Source: Rhabdophis nuchalis
Taxonomy: Eukaryota > Chordata > Lepidosauria > Squamata > Natricidae
Assembly (NCBI GenBank): GCA_039707465.1
Contig: CM077648.1
Coordinates: forward strand, 19,630,119 to 19,694,118
Length of the DNA: 64,000 bases
Reading direction: 5' to 3'
Positions 10,404 to 20,362 of the stretch are shown here, piece after piece (position 1 is the stretch's first letter; each line of letters begins with the position of its first letter). The position numbers were made by a program, and so were the translations under genes. The notes under the pieces are model-generated. The model saw only the letters and a list, made by a program, of their open reading frames with translations, did no database searches and had not been told where the DNA came from.

Positions 10404-10540
10404 ATACCAGCAATTCTTTGCTACTTTTGTAGCTGACAAATCCACCAGCAGCAGCAATGGCAATGAAATAGTCTTTCAGGAAAACAATGGCAATGAAATA
10501 GTCTTTCAGGAAAACAAAATAATCACAATCCTCTAATCTG
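10404..10540. repeat. Dispersed module, copy 1, with internal tandem duplication
   Basis: The segment matches 15171-15262 (CTACTTTTGT..GC.GACAA, AGTC.TTCAGGAAAACAAAATAATCACAATCCT). A 30-nt unit beginning CAATGGCAATGAAATAGTCT is tandemly duplicated here but single at 15 kb. Both strands stay open across both copies. No known gene or repeat family was recognised. Confidence 0.6.
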
Positions 10541-10786
10541 TGTGCAAGCAATTTCTCTGATTCAGAGTTTTCCCAAGGGATAATGAAAGTGTAGGCATGG
10601 TGGACTTTGTGTGTGTCATTTCACTGCCACGGAGGTGCCTTCTACTGTCCTTACTTTTGTGCCACTGTAAACAGGAAGCATGGAGCAACGTGATGAGGTT
10701 TAAATGTAGAGGCACGGTACACAACACGTTTTGCAGTGCTTCACTCCACACTCTTTCCATGCTTCATTCTACAAGAGAGTGTTGGA

Positions 10787-11340
10787 AGAAATGTCCAAAT
10801 GGGTTCAGTTCCAAGTGGGGAAAAGACACTGGATACATGGAGGCTGCTTGGAAAGATGGTTTAATGGTGGACAGGATCACATGGCTTGAGCTCCTGAACA
10901 GAAAAGGGGGATCACATGCTTCCAGATGTTGGGTGAAGAAGAAAAGAGAGCAAGATGCGGAAAGTCCTCGGTTTTATGATCTCTCTGGACTTTGACCTTG
11001 ATCTTATATTCTAATTGGTTGACAGATTCCCATGGGGCCATGCAAGGGCAACTCTGTAGGTTGTATTTTGCGTCCAGGTTTGGTTGAGCATTGCTTCTTC
11101 CCAGGGTGCCCTGTGGTGAGATGTGTTAAGGGCTAATACTATCATGCCTTAATCCCATCATCCTGGAGCTGAAGGGGGAAGATCTTTATTATATAGAATA
11201 GACTGGTCCAGGGTTTTTTAATGGCCCATTGACAAAGGTGGGGCTATTAAGACTGAGTCTGCTTCCTGCCTAAAAATATGTCTCTCCATTTCTGATCCAG
11301 GGAAACACAATATTCTGCCTTTTCAATATTTCCCAGGATA
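10787..11340 (-). mobile_element. Possible solo LTR of an endogenous retrovirus-like element
   Basis: On the minus strand a promoter-like order is seen. It runs from a CAACCAATTAGAATATAAGA segment, to CATAAAACCGAGGACTTTC, to a TCTTGCTCTCTTTTCTTC tract, to a CATTAAACCATC polyadenylation-like signal, and a U5-like stretch ending TTTGGACA at 10787. The plus-strand edge begins TGTCCAAAT, as expected for an LTR end. The other boundary and a target duplication were not found, and no viral genes are present. The call is tentative. Confidence 0.3.
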
Positions 11341-11394
11341 TTTCATTTTTCTCGGAGAGGGGTGGGTTTTAACTTCCTACAAGAGATGGGGAAA

Positions 11395-11490
11395 TCAGTG
11401 TTTGGAAAATAAGTGCTTCCCATTAAAAGGTGCTTTTTTCAAACAACTGGACTTTGTTTTTCCTTGAAGTTGATTTGCTGCTCATCCAAG
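11395..11490. repeat. Inverted-repeat family arm (GGTGCTTTTTTCAAA…)
   Basis: AAAAGGTGCTTTTTTCAAAC, AACTGGACTTTG and GCTGCTCATCCAAGA match one arm of the fold-back repeat best preserved at 15900-16178. Other pieces occur at 12770, 24030 and 55435. Confidence 0.45.
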
Positions 11491-11618
11491 ACTCAGTTCT
11501 GAATACTGGATGAGAAACCATATTTGAGGGGCTGCCACAAACAAGAGAGGGGGGGGGGTTCAACTTATTTTCCAAAGCACCAGAAAGCAAGACAAGAAAC
11601 AATGAATGGAAACTAAAT

Positions 11619-12541
11619 ATTTATTTCATTTATTTAATTACATTTGTATACCGCCCTTTCTCCCTTGCGGGACTCAGGGCGGTGAACAGGCAATAATAAA
11701 AACCACAATAAAACATCCAATAATTCAATAAATATACTAAAAATTCTAAAACTAAATTAAACAATGGGCCTGCTCTAAAATAACCTATAAAACCCTTAAT
11801 AAAACAAATTAAAAACTACGCCAGGCCGGCCGCACGAAATAGGTGGGTTTTCAGGGCTCGGCGAAAAAGGCGCAGGTCCGTGGTTGTGCGTAGGTCAGGG
11901 GGTAGGTCATTCCAGAGGGCAGGAGCTGCCACAGAGAAGGCTCTCCCCCTAGGGGTCGCCAGCCGGCATTGACTTGCCGACGGCACCTCTGTGGGAGCGG
12001 ACTGGTCGGAGGGAGGTATTTGGTAGGAGGCGGTCTTGCAGATACCTAGGTCCCTTGCCATGGAGCACTTTAAAGGTTGTTACTAACACCTTGAAGCACA
12101 CCCGGAAGGCCACAGGCAGCCAGTGCAGCTCGCGCAGGAGAGGTGTTGCATGGGAGCATCTAGAGGCCCCCAGAATCCCCCGCGCGGCTGCATTCTGAAC
12201 TAGCTGGAACATCCGGGTGCACCTCAAGGGGAGCCCCATGTAGAGAGTGTTGCAATAGTCCAGGTGGGAAATAACGAGGGCTTGAGTGACCGTGCGTAGA
12301 ACGTCACGATCCAGAAAGGGGCGCAACTGGCCTATCAGGCGAACCTGATAAAAAGCCCCCCTGGCCACGGCTGTCATATGATCGTCTAAAGACAGCTGAG
12401 TATCCAGGAGGATGCCCAAGTTGCGGGCCCTCTCCGCGGGGGCTAATGACTCGCCCCCGATAGCCAGAGATGGAACCAACTGGCTATGTCGTGACGCCGG
12501 AAACCACAGCCAGTCGGTCTTGGACGGGTTGAGTCGAAGCC
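11619..12541 (-). mobile_element. L2-clade LINE 3' portion, frameshifted
   Basis: On the minus strand the frame runs from about 12540 through NLGILLDTQLSLDDH, LVISHLDYCNTLYMGLPLRC and LRELHWLPVAFRVCFKVL. It then shifts frame near 11985, where about 14 nt present in the 3302 copy are missing, before GRAFSVAAPALWNDLPPDLR. The 3' UTR has the CGCCCTGAGTCC hallmark at 11652-11685 (inverse) and an AT-rich tail. The first part covers the end of the RT thumb region. It is a dead copy. Confidence 0.8.
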
Positions 12542-12547
12542 TGTTAA

Positions 12548-12762
12548 GGAAAAAACCAACCAGGAGTTAAGGAGTAACGTCCCAACAGGGAAAACAATTA
12601 ACCAGTGGAAGAGTTTGCCTTCAGATGCTGTGAGTGCTTCATCATTGGACGTTTTTAAGAAGAGCCACTTGTCACAAATTGTATAGGGACTCCTATTTGA
12701 GCAGGGCATTGGACTAAAAGACCTCCAATGTCCCTTCCAGCTGTATTCTGTTTGATCTTGAA
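12548..12762 (+). mobile_element. CR1 LINE 3' end
   Basis: TTAACCAGTGGAAGAGTTTG, CATCATTGGACGTTTTTAAG and GGGCATTGGACTAAAAGACC followed by TCCCTTCCAGCTGTATTCTG match the end of the intact CR1 at 33040-33220. It is degraded and lies directly against the minus-strand L2, so one of the two inserted beside the other. Confidence 0.7.
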
Positions 12763-12763
12763 G

Positions 12764-12860
12764 GAAAAACAAAGAAAGCTTAGTTGCCTTTTGAAAAAGC
12801 ACCTTTGGGACAAATCATAACCTGGATGACTGAGAATCTCCATAGACATTCCCATTGGTA
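12764..12860. repeat. Inverted-repeat family arm
   Basis: TTGCCTTTTGAAAAAGCACC, TTTGGGACAAATCATAACCT and GAATCTCCATAGAC match the right arm of the fold-back repeat at 15900-16178. Confidence 0.5.
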
Positions 12861-13899
12861 ATGAGACAGCAGCATCTCTACTGAAAAAGACATATGATGG
12901 TATTTTAATATAGAAAACAAGGGAGGATGCAGAACATTTTTTCCCAGGGTTGTAAAAAGGGACATTTATTTTTACACACGTACACTCACTCACTCACTCA
13001 CATTCTACTTGTTAGAATTTATTCAACATTCTTTTTGTTTTGGGCATTTCTCAATAATGCTTTTATTCACCAACTTTGGTTCGGAGTATGAAAGAAAGCA
13101 AGACAATCTCTCTCCCTAGCCACAGCCATCTTTGGGTGCCTTCTAATAAGATCATCTTGTGGTTAGAAAGATACACAACCAATTACACTGGAAGAAACAT
13201 TTCCACAAGAGAGATGAAAAGTTACACTAAGTAGCAGGAATTAATATTGATCCACGCTAGGCACAGAAAACCTGCTTGGAGATGTCAGAGTTTCTGAATG
13301 CATGAGGATAACGTGGGAACTCTGATTTTGCCAACATAAGACTCACAAATCAAACAGGAGCAAACTTTCTTGTCATACTTCCAGTATTTCCGCTTCTGAG
13401 CTCAGTCAATGTTAAACTTTCTTTGCATGCTTTGAACAGTCCTGGCTTGGATCCCAACAGGTAAGGCCTACAAGCTCAAAGGTGCATGAAAGGAGAAGGC
13501 AAACAAGATTTCATTGAACATGTCAAGGACTTAATCAAAGGCTTAGTCCTCAAAGTGGGTGACAGGTCAGGTAGAGGCACTTTTTGTTCCTCTGTGTTTG
13601 CTTTTGAACTGGTTTGCACGCTCCTTGGTCTGTTTCAGTATCCTAAAATCTTGAGACACCTTCTTTGCTTCCTTCTTAAATTTCCTTCATCCCAGATTGA
13701 GAAAGAAAAAAATGATTTGTGTGACTCCAACCCATATCAATAATGCTCTAAGACTAGGTGGGTTAGAATATGAAATCTCAAATGAGTCTTCAATAACCAA
13801 TCTTTTGAGAAAAAAATCCTTTTCAGGCAACTTTTACACTGAGAACTAATTGAGACACTAAGGAAAAGCATGAATGGAAATTTATGGCACAAGGTAGGG
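12861..13899. other. No supported feature
   Basis: Unique sequence with a short CACT repeat near 12983-13002. No recognisable gene or repeat. Confidence 0.45.
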
Positions 13900-14313
13900 C
13901 TGTGATGGTGAACCTATGGCACGGGTGCCAGAAGTGGCATGCAGAACCATTTCTCCGGGCACGCAAGCCATCGCCCATTGCTCTTCCAGGGTTCCAGTGC
14001 GCTGGCCAGCTGGTCTTTACGCACAAAGGAGTGCCAGAAAATGGAAGAGCAGCCACCTAGTGTGCAAGCATGCACAGGAAAATGAGTTTGGGGTTTCCGG
14101 TACCCTCGTTTGGACCGACCAGCTGGTCTTCCAGTTTCTGGCATGCATGTGTGCACGAAGACCAGCTGGCTGGTGCGCACAGAAAACACTGGAAACTAGA
14201 AGACCATCTTCTTGGTGTGCGCATGTGCACCAGGCGGCTGCTCTTTTGGTTTCTGGCACACGTGCACCCGTTCCCATTTCGGCATTCGGTGCCGAAAAGG
14301 TTTGCCAACACTG
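13900..14313. mobile_element. hAT-type MITE (TGATGGTGAACC family)
   Basis: The left end is CTGTGATGGTGAACCTATGG and the right end is the inverse of CAGTGTTGGCAAACC. GGTAGGG lies on both sides (13893-13899 and 14313-14319), a partly decayed target duplication. The interior holds several CAGCTGGTC and GTGTGCGCATG-type copies in both orientations. Overlapping open frames on both strands come from these GC-rich repeats, not from genes. Confidence 0.65.
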
Positions 14314-14319
14314 GTAGGG

Positions 14320-15134
14320 TCTTTGGGGAAAAAGCAGGATGGAAACGAATGCACTGCTTGGGTGGGATTGTGACCCCACTCAGTTAGGAAGAGACATTTT
14401 CTTGTAAAGTGAGCATCCCTCCCAGGAAAACCTGAATAGATTTATGAATGCAGAACTGGAAGGTTCTTCTGCCATAACTTATCTATGCATTATTTTCTCC
14501 ATGCAAATGTGTACTTGTAGCTGCGCCAAACTCATATCCATTGCATTATGTACTCACAAACAAAAATAAAGGTAGGAGAAGAGTTCCCATCTCTACCAAA
14601 GGACGAGGGAGTAAAATAAAATATTTCCTGGGTAAAGTTCAGAATCTTGGGATTCTTCAGCACAGCACACACAAGTTGGTAGCCAAGATTGATTGAGGTG
14701 AGAATTCTACCATATTAAGAATGCTGGGGAATGAACCTTTATCTATTTAAAAAAAAGGATGAAAAAGAAAAATCAGCAGAGAACTGGGGTAATAATGCCT
14801 CTGTGTGGTTGCATTTCTATCTGGACAGAGGGCTGGATTCTACTGTAATGAATTTCAAATTATAAACAACCAGCCAGGAGTGTGGAAAGTTCATCACTCT
14901 TATTACTATTTTAGTTAAAATTGAAAGTGGGAACTTGCAGTTTCCTAGAGGTTCTTAAATTGTACCTCTTTGTTACTCAAACCTGCATAGTTAAAAGTAG
15001 CGACTGGCTCTCGGTAACCTCTGGAAAAACTACAGATGTTACCTCTTGTTATTATTCTTAGGCCCACTAGTTATTTCGGATATTATTCCAAATAGTTTGT
15101 GTAGCTTATTTAAGTCTGCTTTTCTAAATTGCAG
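14320..15134. other. No supported feature
   Basis: Unique, mildly AT-rich sequence. No gene, RNA or known repeat recognised. Confidence 0.45.
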
Positions 15135-15301
15135 TATTTTTGCAGCCCAATTAGGTTTTCATCAAGAGTTCTTTACTACTTTTGTTGCCGACAACCCTAC
15201 CACCACCAGCAACGGCAATGAAGTAGTCCTTCAGGAAAACAAAATAATCACAATCCTTTTGTGAATATTTTTGCAGCCCAATTAGATTTTCATCAAGAGT
15301 T
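15135..15301. repeat. Dispersed module, copy 2, inside a 36-bp direct duplication
   Basis: A unit starting TATTTTTGCAGCCCAATTAG occurs at about 15135-15171 and again at 15265-15301 with one mismatch. Between the two lies the 94-nt module shared with 10404-10540. The arrangement looks like a tandem duplication of a segment containing the module. No known family recognised. Confidence 0.55.
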
Positions 15302-15570
15302 GAAATGGGAATGCTACAATTTCTGGCTGCACGATACACAGGTTGTCTTTGATTTACAACCACAACTGAGCCCAGAATTTATGTCGCTAAGTGAGAAATT
15401 TGTTAAGTGGGTTTTGCTCCATTTTATCACCACATTAGTTAAGCAAGTCACTGCAGTTATTAAGTTAGTAATAAGGTTATTAAGTGTCTTGGGCTCCCCC
15501 TTTGACTTTGCTGGTCATAAGGTCACAAAAAAACAGACCCCGTAACACTGCAACCAGCATACATATGAAT

Positions 15571-15706
15571 CAGAGGTGGGTTGCTCCCAGTTCGGCCTGG
15601 ATCAGGCGAAACCGTAGTAGTGGTGGCAGGAGGCTCCATCCATCCACCTGCCTGCGCATGCACACACAAGCAAACCGGTAGTAAAAAATATGGAAACCCA
15701 CCATTG
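15571..15706. mobile_element. Short hAT MITE, perfect TSD ATATGAAT
   Basis: The 136-bp element starts CAGAGGTGGGTTGCTCCCAG and ends GGAAACCCACCATTG. The duplication ATATGAAT lies at 15563-15570 and 15707-15714. It disrupts the TA-target MITE. Confidence 0.85.
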
Positions 15707-15720
15707 ATATGAATCAGTTG

Positions 15721-15783
15721 ATACAATACAATAGCAGAGTTGGAAGGGACCTTGGAGGTCTTCTACTCCAACTCCCTGCCTAG
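15721..15783 (-). mobile_element. CR1 3' terminus (very short copy)
   Basis: ACAATACAATAGCAGAGTTG and GGACCTTGGAGGTCTTCTA are the inverse of the terminal 60 nt of the CR1 at 33170-33239, including the TATTG tail repeat. This is an extreme 5' truncation inserted in the older MITE. Confidence 0.75.
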
Positions 15784-15899
15784 CATCAGAATGTAAATAA
15801 TGTGATCTGCAACAGTCACAAGGGTGAAAAAATGGTTATGAGGGACTTTTTTCAGTGTCGTTGTCCAATGGTCACTATTGTAAATCGAGGACTACCTGT

Positions 15900-16178
15900 C
15901 TGTAGAGATTCTCTGTCATCCAGGTCATGGTTGTCCCAAAGGTGCTTTTTCTGGAGGCAACTGGCTTTTGTTTTTTCTCTTTGAGGACATTTTGGTTTTA
16001 AAACAACAAGCTTCTTCAGCTTTTTCATTCCCCACCATCCAGTCAGAGCTGAAGAAGCTTCTTGGATGAGAAGAGATATGTCTTCAAAGAAAAAAAAACC
16101 CAAGAAAGTCCTGTTGCCTTCAGAAAAAGCTCCTTTGGGACAACCATGACCTGGATGGCAAAGAATCTCCATAGACAG
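15900..16178. repeat. Fold-back repeat, both arms present
   Basis: The left arm (GATTCTCTGTCATCCAGGTC, GGTTGTCCCAAAGGTGCTTT) is inverted in the right arm (AAAGCTCCTTTGGGACAACC, TGACCTGGATGGCAAAGAATC). The centre holds a smaller inverted pair, AAGCTTCTTCAGCT against AGCTGAAGAAGCTT. Similar GAAGAAGCTTCTTGGATGAG sequences are known from vertebrate retroelement ends (Penelope-like), but the family is not assigned here. Confidence 0.6.
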
Positions 16179-16767
16179 TAGATCGATTGTGTTATTATAT
16201 TTGGGATTACTTTGCGACTTCGAGGAATACCTGCGTTTATTGCACGTATGGATTACATTCATTTCATCCTGGTTTATTAGCAGAGCGGCTCGAACCTACA
16301 AAACACAACCCACCCCCGGGGGGGGGGGGATTTGGGCTTTTAACTTCACCTCAGCCAAGCAGGGAAACCCCAGGGAGGCCGATTACAACCCAGCTGACCT
16401 CCCTGCGCCGGTTCCACGTTTTGCAGCCGCCTCGCCTCCAACGCCCGTCGTAGCCTAAAAGCCACAGAAGAAGCAGGGCGCGGAGCTTATCCAAAAAGCG
16501 CGCCACCCGGCGAGTTGCTCGCAAAGGAGACGCGCGGCTTCTCACGGCGGATTCCCTAACACGTGCGCCAGCCCCTAAACCGAGGTAGCCGCCCGTTCTC
16601 GACCGGTGGGGTGGGGGGAGGAGGTAGAAGAAGAAGAAGAAGCCGAGCTCGGCCGTACGAGACTTTTTCCCTTTGCCAAAAAAAAAAGGGGGAAAAAAGC
16701 GCTTGGCTCTCGGCATTCACTAGTGGGAGCTGCAGAGGGCACGGAGACCGAATCCAGCAGCGCTCCT

Positions 16768-16772
16768 TTCTT

Positions 16773-16812
<40 letters not shown>
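16768..16812. repeat. (TC)n pyrimidine tract in the CpG island
   Basis: CTTTCTTTCTCTCTCTCTCT and continuation lie in the probable 5' UTR or core promoter region. Such tracts can support transcription initiation or form triplex structures. That role here is inferred. Confidence 0.85.
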
Positions 16813-16817
<5 letters not shown>

Positions 16818-17042
16818 TTGCACCGGAGCAGCTGCGAGAGCCGGGCGGGCGGAGAGGAAGAGAAGCCAGAAGCGGCGCAGAGAAAGAGGTGCCGAGGCGA
16901 GCTCAAAAGGCCCGGGAGAAGGGAGGAAAAAGGGTGGGGGAAACCACCACCACCACCACACACGGTCTTTCTTTGCCACGATCTCCCTGCAAAACAAAAC
17001 CCGGCGGCTCGGGAAAACTTCCCCAGCGTTTCGGACTTGCAA

Positions 17043-17048
17043 GTGAGT
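17043..17048 (+). other. Candidate splice donor (GTGAGT)
   Basis: CTTGCAA is followed by GTGAGT, a match to the intronic donor consensus, inside the CpG island. A second candidate, TTAGGCG followed by GTGAGTAA, lies at 17445-17450. Either could end a non-coding first exon on the plus strand. Confidence 0.45.
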
Positions 17049-17560
17049 TTCGGCGCTCGGCGTTTCGGTGCGCGGCGGAGAGACGAAACTCGCCTCGGCG
17101 TCCGTTCCCTTCGCGCGGTTCGCGGCGCCTTCGCGGGGGGGGGGGGAGAATGGCTGCTCCTCCTTCCCCCCCCCCTCCTCTGCCTTCCCGTCTCTCCCCC
17201 ATTAGCTGAGGGGGGCTTCGCCATGGGCAGCTGAGGGAAGAGGGGAGGGGGAGGCCGGGTTCTCTCAGGGGCCGGATTAGGTGCACGTTGTGGAGGTGGA
17301 GAACCTCTTGAGTCTGGGGTTGGCGGGGCGGGGGTTTGCGGGGAAAGTCAGCCCTCCGGCTTGGGAGAGAGCGAGGAGCCTCCTTGCCTTTTCTGCCCCG
17401 ACCCAGAAGCTCTGCAGGGTCGGGAATTGCAAAGAATTTAGGCGGTGAGTAAAACGTGAGGGACGGTCCTAAGACGGGAGGGGAGGGAAACGTGTGTGCG
17501 GGGGGGGGGGGGGAGAGAATTGAGACGGCGCGGAAAGTTTGGTGGACGTTGCTAAGAAGT

Positions 17561-18552
17561 GAGCGAACGCCTTGAGTTCCCGAATCACGTGGAGACAGAT
17601 GTGCAATATCTGGAGTGCGGGGTGGAAAAGAGCGGGACTTATTCTTTTATCCTTTTCCAGTGGAGCTCCCTAAATTGGGGGGGCGGGCGGGGGGGGGGGC
17701 GAAACGGAACCAGGATTATTCCTGGTAAAAAAAAAAAGGGGAAAGGATTATTCCTTTAAATGTAACCGGTGCAAAGGAATAATCTCTTGTCGCGATGGGA
17801 AATTCGACTTTGGAAACGGTATTGAAATGCATTGAAATGCATTGAAAGCAGAAAGCATCTCTCCCTCCACCCACCCACCCTCTGGGATAAGAGTACTGGG
17901 ATAAAAGTTACATTTTGGCGTTATTTTACTCCAGTGGCCAATCACATGTAGAGGAGGGGAAAAAACCTAAAACTAGACAAGTTGACAGTAACTCTCCATT
18001 CTGCAGTTTAAATGGAGCTTCTTGTGTTTATAATTTTAAGAAGAAGTTGCTTTTCTTGTTCCTCGGCAGTGGACCAACAATCTTACCTCCTTCACATGTT
18101 TCGTGCATGTGTGTTACATGAGTTTGTGCGGGGTTTTTTAAAATGGTTTTTATTGTTTTGGAATTGTGATGTGCAAGGCGCAGAGGCCATGGAAATGGGC
18201 AACTGTGATGCTTCTTAAATAAATGAGGCTTAAGCAGTTTCAGGAAAAGCAGGCTACACCCTGCAGGTTGGACCTGTGATAGTAAATAGATTGTGATGTG
18301 TATGGTAGGTGTAGTTTTGAGTAAGGAGAAGAAAGATAAAAGCACCATGCCTTGGATTTTATAGGTTGTTGGAAAAGTACTTGTTCGTTTTACCAGATGC
18401 TGAAAATAACAAAGAGGGATGAAGCAGAACACCTGTATCAGCAGATGCAACTAATATAAAATCTGGATGAAGAATGATCGGCAAAGCATTGCTGATGGTC
18501 TATTTTATCTTTCCTAATAAGCTCTGTATTTATTGTTGTTTGTTGTCATATT
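17561..18552. other. Shore of the CpG island, unique sequence
   Basis: G-rich runs (near 17682 and 17690) and an A run (17727) occur just after the island, with AT-rich unique sequence beyond. A short direct repeat of TTGAAATGCA lies at 17821-17845. No exon could be supported. Confidence 0.4.
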
Positions 18553-18622
18553 TTAATTTCCTGTGCACCGCCCTGAGTCCATTGTGGAGATAGGAGCGGT
18601 ATATAAATCCAATAAAACTGAA
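18553..18622 (+). mobile_element. L2 LINE 3' tail fragment
   Basis: TTCCTGTGCACCGCCCTGAG and AGGAGCGGTATATAAATCCA followed by AATAAAA are the characteristic end of the L2 copies in this window (compare 3870-3925). No coding part remains. Confidence 0.6.
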
Positions 18623-19213
18623 ACTGACCAATTTCCTCTCCTTACTTTGCAAAACTTGTGGGTCTCATGCCATTCCACATCGCTGCAAGAGAGCAGCTGC
18701 AGTCAGAGTACTCTAACTATACCTTTGAAATGTGGCACTCCTGATTTAACTGCTGTCAAATTGCAAGTACAGTTGGAGTTTACAGTACTGGTTTATCCTG
18801 GTATTTTCTTGCCTTGTTTAATTCCATCCTCCAAGGAGCAGAGGGAAATTTAAATTCATGCCTTCTAAGTATCTTTGCTTTTGGGAGGGAACATCAGTGA
18901 CTGCTCTTTCTGGGGTTAAAAACCAGTTGGGGCAACTAAGCTGTTCTTGAAAAGATTGTTTTGAGTACAAGGGAGTGAATGACTTCATATTCGTAATTTC
19001 ACAGCGATGAATCTGTGAGACGAAGCCGCGTGAGGAACGTCTTAAAATTGTCATAAGTAGCTACAAATAAATTGGTGGACGTTTTTGGGGGGTATGTGGA
19101 GCTGTGCCTGGAGAAGATCTGTTTGCTTATTGATGTTTAAAAGAGGAGGTGTGTAAAAGTACAGAGGTTTAATCTACAGAAACGTACTACAGAACAAGAG
19201 GACAAAAATGTGA
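18623..19213. other. No supported feature
   Basis: Unique sequence. No gene or repeat recognised. Confidence 0.4.
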
Positions 19214-19402
19214 TTTGGACCTGGGGAAGCCACTGATCCAAAGCAGCAGACACCAATCCATGGGAAAATTCATTTGTCTTTTTTATATTGCACTAAATAC
19301 TCTTTATCTTTTTTAAAAAATTCATATTAGTGGTCTGCGGGATTTAAAATTACGAATTTAGTAATCCCTGAGGTCCGAAAGGTTGGTGACCCCTAGTCTA
19401 AA
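19214..19402 (-). mobile_element. hAT-type MITE fragment
   Basis: The right end, inverse of CTAGGGGTCACCAACCTTTC, has a hAT-like terminus. The interior (ATTAGTGGTCTGCGGGATTT, CACTGATCCAAAGCAGCAGA) reads as a non-autonomous hAT element. The left terminus is not clear. Confidence 0.5.
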
Positions 19403-20362
19403 GGACAGTGGTGGGAAACCATGTCCCATTTATCCTGAATGAGTTTCTGGTGTTTAATTCTCCAAAGTGCTATAAGGATGTGTCCTGTGTTTATAAGGGC
19501 AAAAGTGTTGTTTTTAAATGTTTTAAAAGTCCTACTGTTTGTTTAAATTCCATGTGTGTTTTCCAGAACACTTTCTAACGTATAGAAAAAATATATATAA
19601 AGGTGGTGGTTTTTGTGGAAATTGCTGGAGAAGTTCTTCTCATGGCTGACTCAATAAGTTTACAGAAAGTTTCTAGCTAGTGTAATATTAGAACAGATAT
19701 ATTAGAACAGCATGCGTGGTTTGATGTTGTCTGTATAAAGTACAAAACCATCGCTTGATTTCAGAAGAGTTTATATTGCAATAAACATAGAAATCTTGTT
19801 GAAGTTCGATCTGCTCAAGATTGCTATTTTCCTGTTGCTGTTCCTTGTGGAAGGGCATTAATCCTTTGGGGAAGCAAATAAAATTTCTTCCTAATGGTAT
19901 ATATGTTGGTGGGACGGGAGAATGAGAGTATGCATAAATCATTGTGCAGTGTGTAATCCCATTATGCAGAGTTGCCCAAGGATTCTATAGGAGCCAGCAT
20001 GATCTTCCCTATATAAAAAGTTGTTCTTAACTGTTGTTTGGGAAATTCATAAGTATTTAAATGGAAGAGTACTTTCATACTGAGGACCCTGAATATGCAT
20101 GAATCTTGGGCCCCCAACCAGCGCAATATGCCATATTTCCATTTCAGTGATTCTTTTAGTTGGAGAAAAATAAAGTTACAAAGGGCAGATGTCATAATCT
20201 TGATTGCCCACTACCTTTTTACGTATGAGACAAGGGGATTGCGCAATATAAGCCATGCCTGGTACATCTTGCCCTTTGCAAATTTCTCATTGATTTACTA
20301 CAGCTTCTGACACATAGATTCAGAGAACTTGAGATATAATACTGATATAAAATAATATCGCT
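19403..20362. other. No supported feature
   Basis: Unique AT-rich sequence with no recognisable gene or repeat family. Confidence 0.4.

Larger units (their letters stand above)
15338..15896. mobile_element. TA-target MITE copy B, broken by two insertions
   Basis: CAGGTTGTCTTTGATTTACA starts the element and TAAATCGAGGACTACCTG ends it, an imperfect terminal inverted repeat. The body is interrupted first by a hAT MITE (15571-15706) and then by a minus-strand CR1 tail (15721-15783). The element continues with TCAGAATG..., ATGTGATC and TTTTTTCAGTGTCGTTGTCC. Confidence 0.6.
16290..17560 (+). promoter_or_regulatory. CpG-island promoter of an unidentified host gene
   Basis: This is the only long stretch outside transposons with dense, undepleted CpG. 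It contains an E-box CACGTG at 16560-16565, GGGCGGG at about 16845 and GGGGCGGGGG near 17326, and a pyrimidine tract at about 16768-16812. No TATA box is seen. Strong plus-strand donor sites (GTGAGT) follow 17042 and 17444. Long open frames on both strands (about 220 codons each, 16556-17234) are compositional and match no family. The best reading is a TATA-less promoter with an untranslated first exon transcribed rightwards. The gene cannot be named from this sequence. Confidence 0.65.

Noticed and set aside
10597..10995. 132-codon frame as a coding gene
   Set aside because: It overlaps the possible LTR, has no recognisable domain and lacks conserved features.
13823..14387. Five overlapping open frames around 14 kb as a possible gene
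   Set aside because: The interval is a hAT-type MITE with terminal inverted repeats and internal inverted copies. The frames follow its GC content.
17221..17232. Kozak-like GCCATGG in the CpG island as a start codon
   Set aside because: It reads only Met-Gly-Ser before a stop, so it could at most be a tiny upstream frame.
16556..17234. Overlapping open frames of about 220 codons on both strands in the CpG island
   Set aside because: Both are low in hydrophobic residues and rich in Arg, Ser, Pro and Glu. They arise from GC-rich and TC-repeat DNA, match no known fold and are open on both strands at once.
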